This document shows, piece after piece, positions 1 through 7,980 of a DNA stretch of 34,612 nucleotides. The notes under the pieces were generated by a model. The model was given only the letters and a program-made list of their open reading frames with translations, was not told where the DNA came from and did not search any database. This stretch comes from an uncultured Selenomonas sp. Lineage in GTDB: Bacteria > Bacillota > Negativicutes > Selenomonadales > Selenomonadaceae. The translations under genes and the position numbers were made by a program. Location of the stretch: positions 1 through 34,612 of the forward strand of contig CACXCN010000063.1 in the NCBI GenBank assembly GCA_902766095.1. The letters are read 5' to 3'. Position 1 is the stretch's first letter, and the number at the start of each line of letters is the position of its first letter.

Positions 1-30
1 CTGAATTTAGTCGAACTTACCCAGGGCTTT

Positions 31-77
31 AGGGGCGCTTATCTCCCACCTGAAGAGGTGGGAGTCTTAGCGCCCCT
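31..77. repeat. Two-step hairpin, possible right end of an IS200/IS605-type element
   Basis: Two nested perfect stems are visible. The outer arm AGGGGCGCT (31-39) pairs with AGCGCCCCT (69-77). The inner arm CTCCCACCT (43-51) pairs with AGGTGGGAG (56-64) across a GAAG loop. Such subterminal hairpins with small bulges are typical of the ends of IS200/IS605 elements, whose right end also forms the 3' part of the omega-RNA used by TnpB. The element body would lie left of position 1, so no transposase can be seen. A plain terminator of an upstream gene is the main alternative, although no T-run follows the stem. Confidence 0.4.
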
Positions 78-110
78 TAGCATCGGAAAAATGCCGCCAG
101 CGCGTGACAT

Positions 111-139
111 TTGCGGCTATCTGTGATATTCTTTAGAAT
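111..139 (+). promoter_or_regulatory. Candidate promoter for the FAH-family gene
   Basis: A -10 box TAGAAT (134-139) lies 17 bases after TTGCGG (111-116). The -35 match is weak, but the same -10 word serves stronger promoters elsewhere in this window. The start codon is about 30 bases further on. Confidence 0.4.
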
Positions 140-170
140 ACAAAATAAAGCATACAAGGGGGACGAGCTC

Positions 171-1031
171 ATGAAACTATTCAACTTCTATGCCGGGACC
201 GAGCTGCATCTCGGCGCTACCGACGGCCAGCGCTGGGTCGATGTCACGGCCTGCTATCCCATCACGATGCAGGATGTCATCAGCGACCAGCGCGGCGAGC
301 ATCTGGCCAACATCGCCAGCATCGTGCGCAAGGGACGACCGCTCGTCCCTGAATCTACGAGCCCGAGCGGGCAACTTCATTTCGCGCCGGCGGTGACGGA
401 TCCGGAAAAGATCATCTGCGTCGGCCTGAACTATGAGGCCCATCGCGACGAAGCTGGCATGGGACGTCCCGAGTATCCGGCGCTGTTCAGCAAGTTCAAC
501 AATGCGCTCAACGCGCACAACCATCCTCTGGTCCTGCCTGATACGGCTACGGAGTTCGACTACGAGGCCGAGCTCGTCATCGTCATCGGCCGCCCGGCCC
601 GCAAAGTATCGCGCGCGGCAGCGCCGGATTACATATTCGGCTACACCTGCGGCAACGATTTCTCGGCCCGCGACCTGCAGCGGCGCACGCCGCAATGGCT
701 GCTCGGCAAGACCTGCGACGGCTTCGCCCCGATCGGTCCCTGCATCGTGACGGCCGACAGTATCGATCCGCAGAACCTCGCGATCAAGAGCTATGTCAAC
801 GGCGAACTGCGCCAGGATGGCAATACGCGCGATATGATATTCGACTGCGCGACCATCGTGAGCTACATATCGGACTACTTCACGCTGCGCCCCGGCGACG
901 TCATATTCACCGGCACGCCGCAGGGCGTCATCCTCGGGCAGGCCGAGGCCCAGCGCCGCTGGCTCAAGGCCGGTGATATCGTGACCGTATCCATCGAGGG
1001 CATCGGCGAGCTCACGACCCCGCTGCGCTGA
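171..1031 (+). CDS. Fumarylacetoacetate hydrolase (FAH) family protein
   Basis: This is a 286-residue FAH-superfamily enzyme, a cytoplasmic metal-dependent hydrolase/isomerase acting on 2-oxo or 2-hydroxy acids such as acylpyruvates and ring-cleavage products. A short N-terminal domain (1-70) precedes the FAH fold (about 78-285). The metal-binding signature is present: D130, E132 and E134 in FDYEAELVIVIG, then D163 in CGNDFSARD, followed by the conserved GKTCDGFAPIGP loop and a C-terminal TGTPQGV. The ATG at 171 was chosen because AAGGGGGA sits just upstream; an in-frame TTG at 111 adds 20 residues without homology or a ribosome site. The azlCD exporter genes follow after 38 bases, so co-transcription is likely. 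The exact substrate cannot be read from the sequence; oxaloacetate decarboxylase or acylpyruvase activity is as plausible as aromatic degradation. Confidence 0.85.
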   Translation: MKLFNFYAGTELHLGATDGQRWVDVTACYPITMQDVISDQRGEHLANIASIVRKGRPLVPESTSPSGQLHFAPAVTDPEKIICVGLNYEAHRDEAGMGRPEYPALFSKFNNALNAHNHPLVLPDTATEFDYEAELVIVIGRPARKVSRAAAPDYIFGYTCGNDFSARDLQRRTPQWLLGKTCDGFAPIGPCIVTADSIDPQNLAIKSYVNGELRQDGNTRDMIFDCATIVSYISDYFTLRPGDVIFTGTPQGVILGQAEAQRRWLKAGDIVTVSIEGIGELTTPLR

Positions 1032-1069
1032 ATCGTCCCCCAACTTTATGTAATTAAGGAAGTTTTACC

Positions 1070-1981
1070 ATGACCGTATCCCAGAACCACGCCGAACCAC
1101 TGCCGACGACCAGACGCTCCGTCTTCGTCGAGGGCATGCATGACGGACTGCCCATCGCGTTGGGCTACTTCGTCGTGTCCTTCACACTCGGCATCGCGGC
1201 GCGCAACGCTGGCCTGAGCCCATTCGAGGGGTTCCTGGCGAGCCTGCTCAACAATGCATCGGCAGGCGAATACGCCGGCTTCACCGTCATTGCGGCCGGC
1301 GGCACCTACATCGAGCTGGCCATACTGACGCTCATCGCAAACGCCCGCTACATGCTCATGAGCTGCGTCGTGAGCCAGCGCTTCGCGCCCGGTACGTCCA
1401 TATGGCACCGCCTGTTCGTAGGATTCGATGTCACGGACGAGATATTCGGCCTGACCATCGCGCGTCCCGGCCTGCTGAATCCCTACTATAACTATGGCGT
1501 CATGGCCGTGGCTATGCCCGGCTGGTCCGTCGGTACGCTCTGCGGCGTCGTCGCCGGCAACCTGCTGCCCCTCGTCGCCACGAGCGCGCTCTCGGTGGCG
1601 CTATACGGCATGTTCATCTGGGTCATCATCCCGCCGGCGAAGCAGGACCACATGGTGGCTGCCCTGATTGCTGTCAGCTTTGCCGCCAGCTGGCTCGCCG
1701 CCAACCTACCCGTCGTCGCCGATATATCGAGCGGCACGCGCACCATCATCCTGACGCTCGTCCTCGCGGGACTCGGTGCCTGGCTGAAGCCGGTCGCAGA
1801 CGAGCCAGAGCTCGCCGACAGCCAGCCGCTGGCAGATGAGACTGCCACGGGATACCCGGATGACGGCCTCGACGCCGAGCAGGGTGATGCCCCGGCGCCC
1901 ACACTCTACCCGGCGACGACGCTCTCCGAGACCGAGCGCTATGACCTGAACCATGACAACTACCGCGGAGGTGATTTCTGA
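1070..1981 (+). CDS. azlC: AzlC family branched-chain amino acid exporter, large subunit
   Basis: This is a 303-residue integral membrane protein of the AzlC family, the large half of the AzlCD exporter for branched-chain amino acids and their analogues. The family signature runs from GMHDGLPIALGYFVVSFTLG through the conserved NNASAGEYAG and NARYMLMS segments, with about seven hydrophobic helices up to residue 240. Residues 243-303 form an acidic, Asp/Glu/Pro-rich hydrophilic tail absent from typical AzlC proteins of about 230-240 residues. AAGGAAG upstream sets the ATG at 1070. The stop overlaps the azlD start (TGATG at 1979-1983), so the subunits are translationally coupled. Confidence 0.9.
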   Translation: MTVSQNHAEPLPTTRRSVFVEGMHDGLPIALGYFVVSFTLGIAARNAGLSPFEGFLASLLNNASAGEYAGFTVIAAGGTYIELAILTLIANARYMLMSCVVSQRFAPGTSIWHRLFVGFDVTDEIFGLTIARPGLLNPYYNYGVMAVAMPGWSVGTLCGVVAGNLLPLVATSALSVALYGMFIWVIIPPAKQDHMVAALIAVSFAASWLAANLPVVADISSGTRTIILTLVLAGLGAWLKPVADEPELADSQPLADETATGYPDDGLDAEQGDAPAPTLYPATTLSETERYDLNHDNYRGGDF

Positions 1982-2289
1982 TGTCGCACAGCATCATGGG
2001 CTATATCGCCGTCATGTCCATCGTGACCATACTGATACGCATACTGCCGCTGACGCTCATCCGCCGTCAGATAAAGAATCGCTTCCTGCGCTCATTCCTC
2101 TACTACGTGCCCTACGTCACGCTGGCCGTGATGACATTCCCGGCCATCACCGAAGCCACACAGATACCGGCCGCCGGCACCGCTGCCCTCGTCATCGGCA
2201 TCGCGCTGGCCTGGATCGGTGCGAGCCTGTTCAAGGTATCTGCCGCCTGCTGTCTGACCGTATTCGCCGTCGAGGCGCTGCTGCTCTGA
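1981..2289 (+). CDS. azlD: AzlD family branched-chain amino acid exporter, small subunit
   Basis: This 102-residue protein has three to four hydrophobic helices. It matches the AzlD family in length and layout: IRILPLTLIRRQIKNRF near residues 20-36, then an FLYYVPYVTLAVMTFPA segment. AzlD works with AzlC in export of branched-chain amino acids. It begins one base inside the azlC stop codon and has an upstream GGAGG-like site within the azlC end. A strong hairpin with a T-run closes the unit right after the gene. Confidence 0.9.
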   Translation: MSHSIMGYIAVMSIVTILIRILPLTLIRRQIKNRFLRSFLYYVPYVTLAVMTFPAITEATQIPAAGTAALVIGIALAWIGASLFKVSAACCLTVFAVEALLL

Positions 2290-2304
2290 CAGTTCTCGTG
2301 CGTC

Positions 2305-2351
2305 ATAGGGCCGCCGCGTGGCATGCCGCCATGCGGACGGCCCTATTTTTC
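2305..2351 (+). terminator. Rho-independent terminator after azlCD
   Basis: GGGCCG (2308-2313) pairs with CGGCCC (2338-2343), and ATA/TAT pairs flank it. An inner stem CGCGTGGC/GCCATGCG contains one G-U pair. A T-rich tail TATTTTTC follows. It separates azlD from the MATE gene, whose ribosome site starts only about 15 bases later. Confidence 0.75.
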
Positions 2352-2374
2352 TTTCCATTCGAAAGGAGGTCATC

Positions 2375-3775
2375 ATGCGTCGTTGGACGCTTGCCAAAAT
2401 CCTGCGCGCCCCGCGCGGCTTCGTGGGGCGCCCCGCCATACTGGGCCTGCTCCTGACCATGAGCCTGCCCGCCATCATGGCCCAGCTCTCCGCTACCATG
2501 ATGAGCTACATCGATGCGGCCATGGTCGGCAGCCTCGGTGCCGAGGCCAGCGCCAGTGTCGGACTCGTCGAGGCCACCATCTGGCTGTCGGGCGGCCTCA
2601 TCGTCGCCGCCGGCGTCGGATTCTCCATACAGGCTGCTCAGAAAATAGGCGCCCGCGACCACAAGGCCGCTCGCGCCATATTCCATCAGGCCCTGCTGGC
2701 CGGCGGCACTTTCTCCGTGCTGCTGCTCGCCATCATGGTCCTCATCAGCCGGCCTCTCCCCCACTGGCTCGGCGCTCCGGCTGACATTGCCCCGCTCGCC
2801 AGCGGCTATTTCCTGGCCTACATGCTGTCGCTGCCCTTTTTCCAGCTGCGCTATATCGGCGCCGCCATGCTACAGGCGACCGGCAACATGCGCACACCGG
2901 GGCTCATCTCGGTATTCGTCTGCCTGCTCGATGTGTTCTGGAACTACCTGTTCATCTATCCTGCGCACAGCGTCGAGCTGCCCGGCTGGATGCTCACCGT
3001 CCCCGGCGCCGGCCTCGGCGTCATCGGTGCCGGCCTCGGCACGACAGTGGCCGAGATCTGCGGCGCGCTGCTCATGCTCCGCATCGTACTGCGGCATTCC
3101 GAGATCCTGCATACCCGTCCCGGCGAGCCCTGGCGCCTCACGCGTCCCGTCGTCGGCCGCGCCATACGCCTCGCCGTCCCCGTGGGACTGCAGGGCACCG
3201 TACTGACCGGAGCTCTCATCGCCGTCACGATGATCATCGCACCGCTCGGAGCGGCCTCCATCGCCGCGAACTCCTTCGCTACGACCGTCGAGGGCTTCTG
3301 CTATATGGCGGGGTTCGGCCTCTCCATAGCCGTATCGCCGATCGTCGGCCAGTGCCTCGGCGCGCGGCGTCCCGACCTCATACGGACATTTTCCCACTGC
3401 GCCGTCTACTCCGGCATGGTCGTCATGGGCGTGCTCGCCATCATCCTCTACCTCATGGCGCCACATATCATGACGATGCTGACGCCGGACGAGGAGGTAC
3501 GCCAGCTGGCCACAGCCGCGCTGCGCGTCGAGCTCTACGCCGAGCCGCTGTTCGCTGCGGCCATCATATCCTCCGGCGCACTGAACGGTCTCGGGGACAC
3601 CGCTGGCCCCAGCGTCATATCGGCGGTCTGCGTCTGGGGACTGCGCCTGCCGCTCTCGCTGCTCGTCGCCGCCGACTATGGCGTCGTCGGCATCTGGGCC
3701 GTCATGTGCGGCGAGCTCTCGGTGCGCGGCATCATCATGTACGGACGCCTCGCCCACCGCACGCGCCGACTTTGA
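2375..3775 (+). CDS. MATE family multidrug efflux transporter
   Basis: This is a 466-residue, 12-helix multidrug and toxic compound extrusion transporter, expected to export cationic drugs or metabolites using a Na+ or H+ gradient. Typical features are the first-helix pattern LPAIMAQLSATMMSYIDAAMVGSLG, the mid-protein repeat of the same pattern from about residue 275 (AVPVGLQGTVLTGALIAV), and the pseudo-duplicated 6+6 helix organisation. The start at 2375 is set by AAAGGAGG eight bases upstream; an in-frame start at 2318 lies inside the preceding terminator and is rejected. No obvious promoter lies between that terminator and the gene, so expression may depend on read-through. Confidence 0.9.
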   Translation: MRRWTLAKILRAPRGFVGRPAILGLLLTMSLPAIMAQLSATMMSYIDAAMVGSLGAEASASVGLVEATIWLSGGLIVAAGVGFSIQAAQKIGARDHKAARAIFHQALLAGGTFSVLLLAIMVLISRPLPHWLGAPADIAPLASGYFLAYMLSLPFFQLRYIGAAMLQATGNMRTPGLISVFVCLLDVFWNYLFIYPAHSVELPGWMLTVPGAGLGVIGAGLGTTVAEICGALLMLRIVLRHSEILHTRPGEPWRLTRPVVGRAIRLAVPVGLQGTVLTGALIAVTMIIAPLGAASIAANSFATTVEGFCYMAGFGLSIAVSPIVGQCLGARRPDLIRTFSHCAVYSGMVVMGVLAIILYLMAPHIMTMLTPDEEVRQLATAALRVELYAEPLFAAAIISSGALNGLGDTAGPSVISAVCVWGLRLPLSLLVAADYGVVGIWAVMCGELSVRGIIMYGRLAHRTRRL

Positions 3776-3824
3776 TCTTTTTCTCAAGAAAGGATTTTCG
3801 CAATGCGAAATGCTGTTTCCTGCG

Positions 3825-3853
3825 TTGACAGCCCTATTTTCCTGTGCTAGACT
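3825..3853 (+). promoter_or_regulatory. Strong sigma-A promoter of the CapA-DcuC-AbgA unit
   Basis: A perfect TTGACA (3825-3830) and TAGACT (3848-3853) are separated by exactly 17 bases, giving an expected start near 3860. The transcript would carry a leader of about 97 nucleotides before the start codon at 3957. Confidence 0.85.
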
Positions 3854-3858
3854 GAAAT

Positions 3859-3876
3859 CGTTCAAGCAGGTGAACG
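3859..3876 (+). promoter_or_regulatory. Inverted repeat at the transcription start
   Basis: CGTTCA (3859-3864) and TGAACG (3871-3876) form a six-base inverted repeat around AGCAGG, starting at the predicted +1. It could be a 5'-end RNA hairpin or a DNA operator. A smaller stem CGTT/AACG (3889-3892 with 3899-3902) follows. Confidence 0.45.
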
Positions 3877-3902
3877 AAAGTCGAATATCGTTTATGGCAA
3901 CG

Positions 3903-3936
3903 TAGCCAGTATCCATAGGAGATACTGGCTATTTTA
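3903..3936 (+). terminator. Leader attenuator-like terminator hairpin
   Basis: TAGCCAGTATC (3903-3913) is perfectly complementary to GATACTGGCTA (3921-3931), with a seven-base loop and TTTT directly after. It lies between the strong promoter at 3825-3853 and the first gene, about 25 bases upstream of the start codon. An intrinsic terminator at this place implies conditional read-through. Confidence 0.75.
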
Positions 3937-3956
3937 CTAAATGGGAGGTATGCAAC

Positions 3957-5252
3957 ATGTCAAGTATATCTGTCGTGCTCGCTGGAGATTCATTCATCAC
4001 CCAGCACCTGCCGCACGACCAGCGCCGCGAAGCACTGCGGAACTATCTGGCCGGATTCGATGTGCGCTTCACGAATCTCGAGGTACTGCTGCATGATTTC
4101 GAGGTCTACCCGGCTCCGGTCAGCGGCGGCACCTGGGCGGCTGCCCGGCCGGAGATGCTCGAGGACCTGCTCTATCTGGGGTTCAACATGTTCACCTGGG
4201 CCAACAACCACATCATCGACTGGAACCTCGGCGGCATACTCACGACGATGCGCCACCTCGATGAGCACCACTGCCTGCACGCCGGTGTCGGCCGCAATCT
4301 GGCCGAGGCCGCGCAGCCGAAATACCTCGATACGCCGCAGGGCCGCGTGGCCATCATCGGCGTGACCTCGACCATGAGCCCCTGGGGCATGGCCAGCCAG
4401 CCGCGGGCCGACGTCCTGGGGCGCCCGGGAGCCAATGTCCTGCGCTATAACACCGTGCATTATATCGCACCTGAGGAATTCGACCATTTCGCCGAGCTCA
4501 TCGACAAGACCGACGTCAATGCCAACCGCCGCCTCAACGAGATCGAGGGCTTCACGAAGCCGGTACAGGGCGGCTGCTATGTGGGCGATATCCGCTTCGA
4601 GCCCGGCAAGCCCGGCACAAAGACGACGTACAACGAGACCGATGCCCACCGCATCGTCAAATCCATCCAGGAGGCCCGCCGCCAGGCCGATGTCGTCCTC
4701 GTCAGCCATCATACCCACGAGCGCAAAGGCCTCGACAAAGAGAAGCCGGCCGACTTCGCCCGCGACTTTGCCCATCTCTGCCTCGACTCCGGCGCTGACG
4801 CCTATATCGGGCACGGTCCGCATATCTGGCGCGGCATCGAGATATACAATAAAAAGCCCGTATTCTACAGCCTCGGCGATTTCATATTCCAGAATGAATC
4901 CGTCGAGCGTCAGCCGACCGAGTTCTACGACCTCTACAATCTGGGGCCGAGCAACACGCTCTCCGATGGACTGGACCGCCGCAGTGCGAATGGCACGCGC
5001 GGCCTCGCCGCCGATGAGCGCGTCTATGAATCCGCCCTGCCCTCGTTCTGCATCGACGGCGGCCGCATCAGCCATATCATGCTGCAGCCGATATCGCTCG
5101 GCTTCTCGCTCACGCGCGGCCGCAAGGGTCGTCCCTGCCTCGCTCCACCTGCCGAAGCCAAGAAGATACTGCGTCACATCGCTGAGCTATCCGCCCCCTA
5201 TGGCACCGAGATGACCATAGAGAACGATATGGGGCAGATACGCATCAGCTGA
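3957..5252 (+). CDS. CapA-like (PGA_cap) metallophosphatase-fold protein
   Basis: This 431-residue protein belongs to the CapA/PgsA family, first known from poly-gamma-glutamate capsule synthesis and structurally a calcineurin-type metallophosphatase. The metal-site motifs occur in order: GDSF (D11), FTNLEV (N40, E42), NNHIID (N84, H85, D88), VSHHTHE (H251, H252) and GHGPH (286-289), ending with YSLGDFIFQ. There is no signal peptide or membrane anchor, unlike capsule-type CapA, so a cytoplasmic enzyme is likely. GGGAGG upstream supports the ATG. It is the first gene of a unit with a DcuC-family carrier and an AbgA-like amidohydrolase and no capBC genes, which argues against capsule synthesis and for a role in processing a gamma-glutamyl or N-acyl amino-acid compound. 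That last point is inference. Confidence 0.8.
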   Translation: MSSISVVLAGDSFITQHLPHDQRREALRNYLAGFDVRFTNLEVLLHDFEVYPAPVSGGTWAAARPEMLEDLLYLGFNMFTWANNHIIDWNLGGILTTMRHLDEHHCLHAGVGRNLAEAAQPKYLDTPQGRVAIIGVTSTMSPWGMASQPRADVLGRPGANVLRYNTVHYIAPEEFDHFAELIDKTDVNANRRLNEIEGFTKPVQGGCYVGDIRFEPGKPGTKTTYNETDAHRIVKSIQEARRQADVVLVSHHTHERKGLDKEKPADFARDFAHLCLDSGADAYIGHGPHIWRGIEIYNKKPVFYSLGDFIFQNESVERQPTEFYDLYNLGPSNTLSDGLDRRSANGTRGLAADERVYESALPSFCIDGGRISHIMLQPISLGFSLTRGRKGRPCLAPPAEAKKILRHIAELSAPYGTEMTIENDMGQIRIS

Positions 5253-5286
5253 TAAGTGTTTTTTGAAGAGAATAGGAGGTTCTTAA

Positions 5287-6552
5287 ATGGTTACTTTGAT
5301 GTTGATCGCCGGCGTCGTCATCGTCTGCGCTGTCGTCGTGGCCCTCGTCAAGGGCTTTGAGGCGCGCGTGACGCTGATCGCTGCCGGCATACTCATGGCC
5401 TGCATCGGCGGAGCGCCCATGTCGGCCCTGAACGCCTTTGCCAAAAGCATGACGAACAGCGGACTCATACAGGCCGTCTGCTCTGTCATGGGCTTTGCGA
5501 TGGCCGTGCGCTTCACCGGCTGCGACAAGCACCTGATCAACGCGATGGCTTCCGTCATATCGCGGTTCCGCTTCGCTCTCATACCAGGCGTCGTCATCTG
5601 CACGTACCTCGTCAACATCGCCCTGCCGAGTGCCGCGGGCACTGCGGCTGCCGCCGGTGCCATATTCATCCCGCTGCTCATGGCTGCCGGCGTCGCCGCA
5701 CCGCTCGCCGCTGCCGCCGTCAAGTGCGGCACCTATGGCAGCATGCTGAACCCGGGCCTCGCCCATAACCCGTTCGTCGCCAAGATCGCCGGCGTCGATG
5801 TCATGGACGTCATCGCCTTCCACTACAAGGCCAACATCGCCTCGCTCATCGTCGCTACCATCGCCATCACCATCATCGCCCACTATCTCAAAGAGGATAA
5901 GGGCCATATCCCCGAAAACCTGCAGATAAACAAAGACTTCAAGGTCAACTACCTCTATGCCCTGATGCCAATCATACCGATCGTCATCCTGCTCCTCGGC
6001 TCCACAGGACTCGTGCCACTGTTCAAGATGGGTGTGCCGCAGGCCATGATCATCGGTGCCATCCTGACGCTCGTCGTCACGCGCAGCAAGCCGCAGGACA
6101 TCTCGGATGCCTTCTTCGAGGGCATGGGCAAGGCTTATGGCAAGATTCTCGGTATCATCATTTCCGCCGGCGTATTCGTCGCCGGCCTCACCGCGATCGG
6201 CCTCGTGAAATTCTTCATCGAGCTGATGCTGGACAACCCTGCCATCGTCAAGCTCTGCGCTGCCTTCGGACCGTTCCTGCTCGGACTGCTCGTCGGCTCC
6301 GGCGATGCCGCTACCTTCGCCTTCAACGAGGCCATTACTCCGTACGCTCAGGATTTCGGCATGACCGAGGTCCAGATGGGCAGTATGGCTACCCTGGGCG
6401 GTACGCTCGGACGCACGATGTCGCCAATCGCGGGCGCGACCATCATCTGCGCCGGCATCGCCGGTGTCAACCCGATGGAGATCACGAAGCGCAACGCCAT
6501 CCCGATGCTCTGCGCTCTCCTCGTCGGCATGTTCATACTGCTCTATCTCTGA
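5287..6552 (+). CDS. DcuC family C4-dicarboxylate/anion transporter
   Basis: This is a 421-residue membrane protein with about 12 helices, resembling the anaerobic C4-dicarboxylate carrier DcuC and related ion-transporter superfamily members. Characteristic stretches are LPSAAGTAAAAGAIFIPLL, KCGTYGSMLNPGLAHNPFVAKIAG and, in the second half, LVGSGDAATFAFNEAITPYA with GGTLGRTMSPIAGATIICAGIAGVNPME; these are the paired re-entrant-loop regions. AGGAGG precedes the ATG by about ten bases. It sits 34 bases after the CapA-like gene and 20 bases before the amidohydrolase gene. In the E. coli abg operon the transporter beside the hydrolase is AbgT, so here a different carrier family seems to fill that place. 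The substrate is unknown; an amidated or acylated dicarboxylic amino acid fits the context. Confidence 0.8.
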   Translation: MVTLMLIAGVVIVCAVVVALVKGFEARVTLIAAGILMACIGGAPMSALNAFAKSMTNSGLIQAVCSVMGFAMAVRFTGCDKHLINAMASVISRFRFALIPGVVICTYLVNIALPSAAGTAAAAGAIFIPLLMAAGVAAPLAAAAVKCGTYGSMLNPGLAHNPFVAKIAGVDVMDVIAFHYKANIASLIVATIAITIIAHYLKEDKGHIPENLQINKDFKVNYLYALMPIIPIVILLLGSTGLVPLFKMGVPQAMIIGAILTLVVTRSKPQDISDAFFEGMGKAYGKILGIIISAGVFVAGLTAIGLVKFFIELMLDNPAIVKLCAAFGPFLLGLLVGSGDAATFAFNEAITPYAQDFGMTEVQMGSMATLGGTLGRTMSPIAGATIICAGIAGVNPMEITKRNAIPMLCALLVGMFILLYL

Positions 6553-6572
6553 TGTGACAGGAGATCTTATCC

Positions 6573-7883
6573 ATGAAAGAAAAACTTTTTGCCCTGGCGG
6601 ATGAGCTGCTGCCCGAGCTGCAGCAGTGCCGCCGCGATATCCATCGCTACCCCGAGCCCGGCTGGACCGAGTTCCGCACGGCCGCTAAGGTAGCCAGCAC
6701 GCTCAGCGAGCTCGGCTACGACGTGCAGACCGGCGCCGACGTCATCCGCCCGGACTGCATGATGGGCGTACCAGCAGCCGATACGCTGGCCGCCGAGCAG
6801 CAGCGCGCCATAGACGAGGGTGCCGATCCGGAGTGGGTGCACCGCATGGATGGCGGTCTGACCGGCGTCGTCGGCACCATGCACTTCGGCGACGGCCCCA
6901 TCGTGGCCGTGCGCTTCGATATGGACAGCAACGACATCACGGAGACCGATGACCCCGGACATTTCCCGAACAAGGAAGGCTTTGCCTCGCATCACCCCGG
7001 CGCCATGCACGCCTGCGGTCATGACGGACATACGTCCGTCGGCCTGTTCCTGGCCCGCATCCTCGCGGCCTGCCGTGACGAGCTGGGCGGCACGATCAAG
7101 CTCTGCTTCCAGCCCGCTGAAGAGGGCGTGCGCGGCGGCTACGCCATGTCGCAGAGCGGCGTGCTCGACGATGTCGACTACCTGCTCGGCGCCCATTTCG
7201 GATTCAAGATGCGCCATACCGGCAGCGTCGCCTGCAACGTCACCGGCTTCCTCGCCACGAGCAAATACGATGCCCGCTTCACCGGCATCCCGGCCCATGC
7301 CGGCGCTGCCCCGGAGCAGGGACGCAATGCTCTGCTGGCCGCCGCCTGCGCCACGCTGAACCTCCATGCCATCGCCCGCCACTCCGCCGGCGCCTCCCGC
7401 ATCAATGTGGGCCGCATCGAAGCCGGCAGCGGCCGCAACATCATCGGTGACCACGGCCTGCTCTGCCTCGAGACGCGCGGTGCCACGAGCGAGATCAACA
7501 CGTATATGGAGCAGGAGGCCCAGCGCATCATAAAGGCGGCAGCCGCCATGTATGACGTCTCTGTCGACATCACGAAAGTCGGCGGTGCCGCCGGCGGCAG
7601 CAACTCGCCGGAGCTCGCGGCATTCCTCGAGAAAGCTGCCAATGACTCCGGCCTGTTCGACAACGTCGTCGGCGAGTGCCCCTTCGGCGCCAGCGAGGAC
7701 TTTTCCTACCTCATGGAACGCGTGCAGTCGCACGGCGGTCAGGCTGCCTACATGATGGTAGGCGCCGACCTCGCCGCCGGCCACCACGACAGCCATTTCA
7801 GCTTCGACGAGCGCGCCCTGGGCTACTCGCTGAAATTCATGGCCTACGCGGTCACAAAGCTGCTGAACGGCGCAAATGCCTGA
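6573..7883 (+). CDS. M20 family amidohydrolase, AbgA-like
   Basis: This is a 436-residue zinc-dependent M20 amidohydrolase, the same length as E. coli AbgA and recognisably similar throughout (RRDIHRYPEPGWTEFRTA near 20-37, HACGHDGHT 146-154, CFQPAEEG 178-185, FTGIPAHAGA near 235, AGHHDSHFSFDE near the end). C148 and H150 are metal-binding positions and E183/E184 the catalytic base/ligand pair. AbgA with AbgB cleaves p-aminobenzoyl-glutamate; no abgB partner is present, so it may act alone on another N-acyl or aminoacyl amide. It is the last gene of the CapA-DcuC unit, with AGGAG 11 bases upstream and a strong terminator after it. Confidence 0.85.
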   Translation: MKEKLFALADELLPELQQCRRDIHRYPEPGWTEFRTAAKVASTLSELGYDVQTGADVIRPDCMMGVPAADTLAAEQQRAIDEGADPEWVHRMDGGLTGVVGTMHFGDGPIVAVRFDMDSNDITETDDPGHFPNKEGFASHHPGAMHACGHDGHTSVGLFLARILAACRDELGGTIKLCFQPAEEGVRGGYAMSQSGVLDDVDYLLGAHFGFKMRHTGSVACNVTGFLATSKYDARFTGIPAHAGAAPEQGRNALLAAACATLNLHAIARHSAGASRINVGRIEAGSGRNIIGDHGLLCLETRGATSEINTYMEQEAQRIIKAAAAMYDVSVDITKVGGAAGGSNSPELAAFLEKAANDSGLFDNVVGECPFGASEDFSYLMERVQSHGGQAAYMMVGADLAAGHHDSHFSFDERALGYSLKFMAYAVTKLLNGANA

Positions 7884-7903
7884 CCCATAATGGAGCTATA
7901 ACA

Positions 7904-7947
7904 AAGAAGCCATCTCTGGCTGTCGCGCCAGAGATGGCTTCTTTTCA
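7904..7947. terminator. Bidirectional terminator between convergent genes
   Basis: AAGAAGCCATCTCTGGC (7904-7920) is perfectly complementary to GCCAGAGATGGCTTCTT (7927-7943), with a six-base loop. The stem ends in T-rich sequence on the plus strand. It lies between the convergent amidohydrolase and porin genes and can serve both. Confidence 0.85.
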
Positions 7948-7980
7948 TCTTATGGTTTCCGGTATCCTCCAGGGGGAAGA

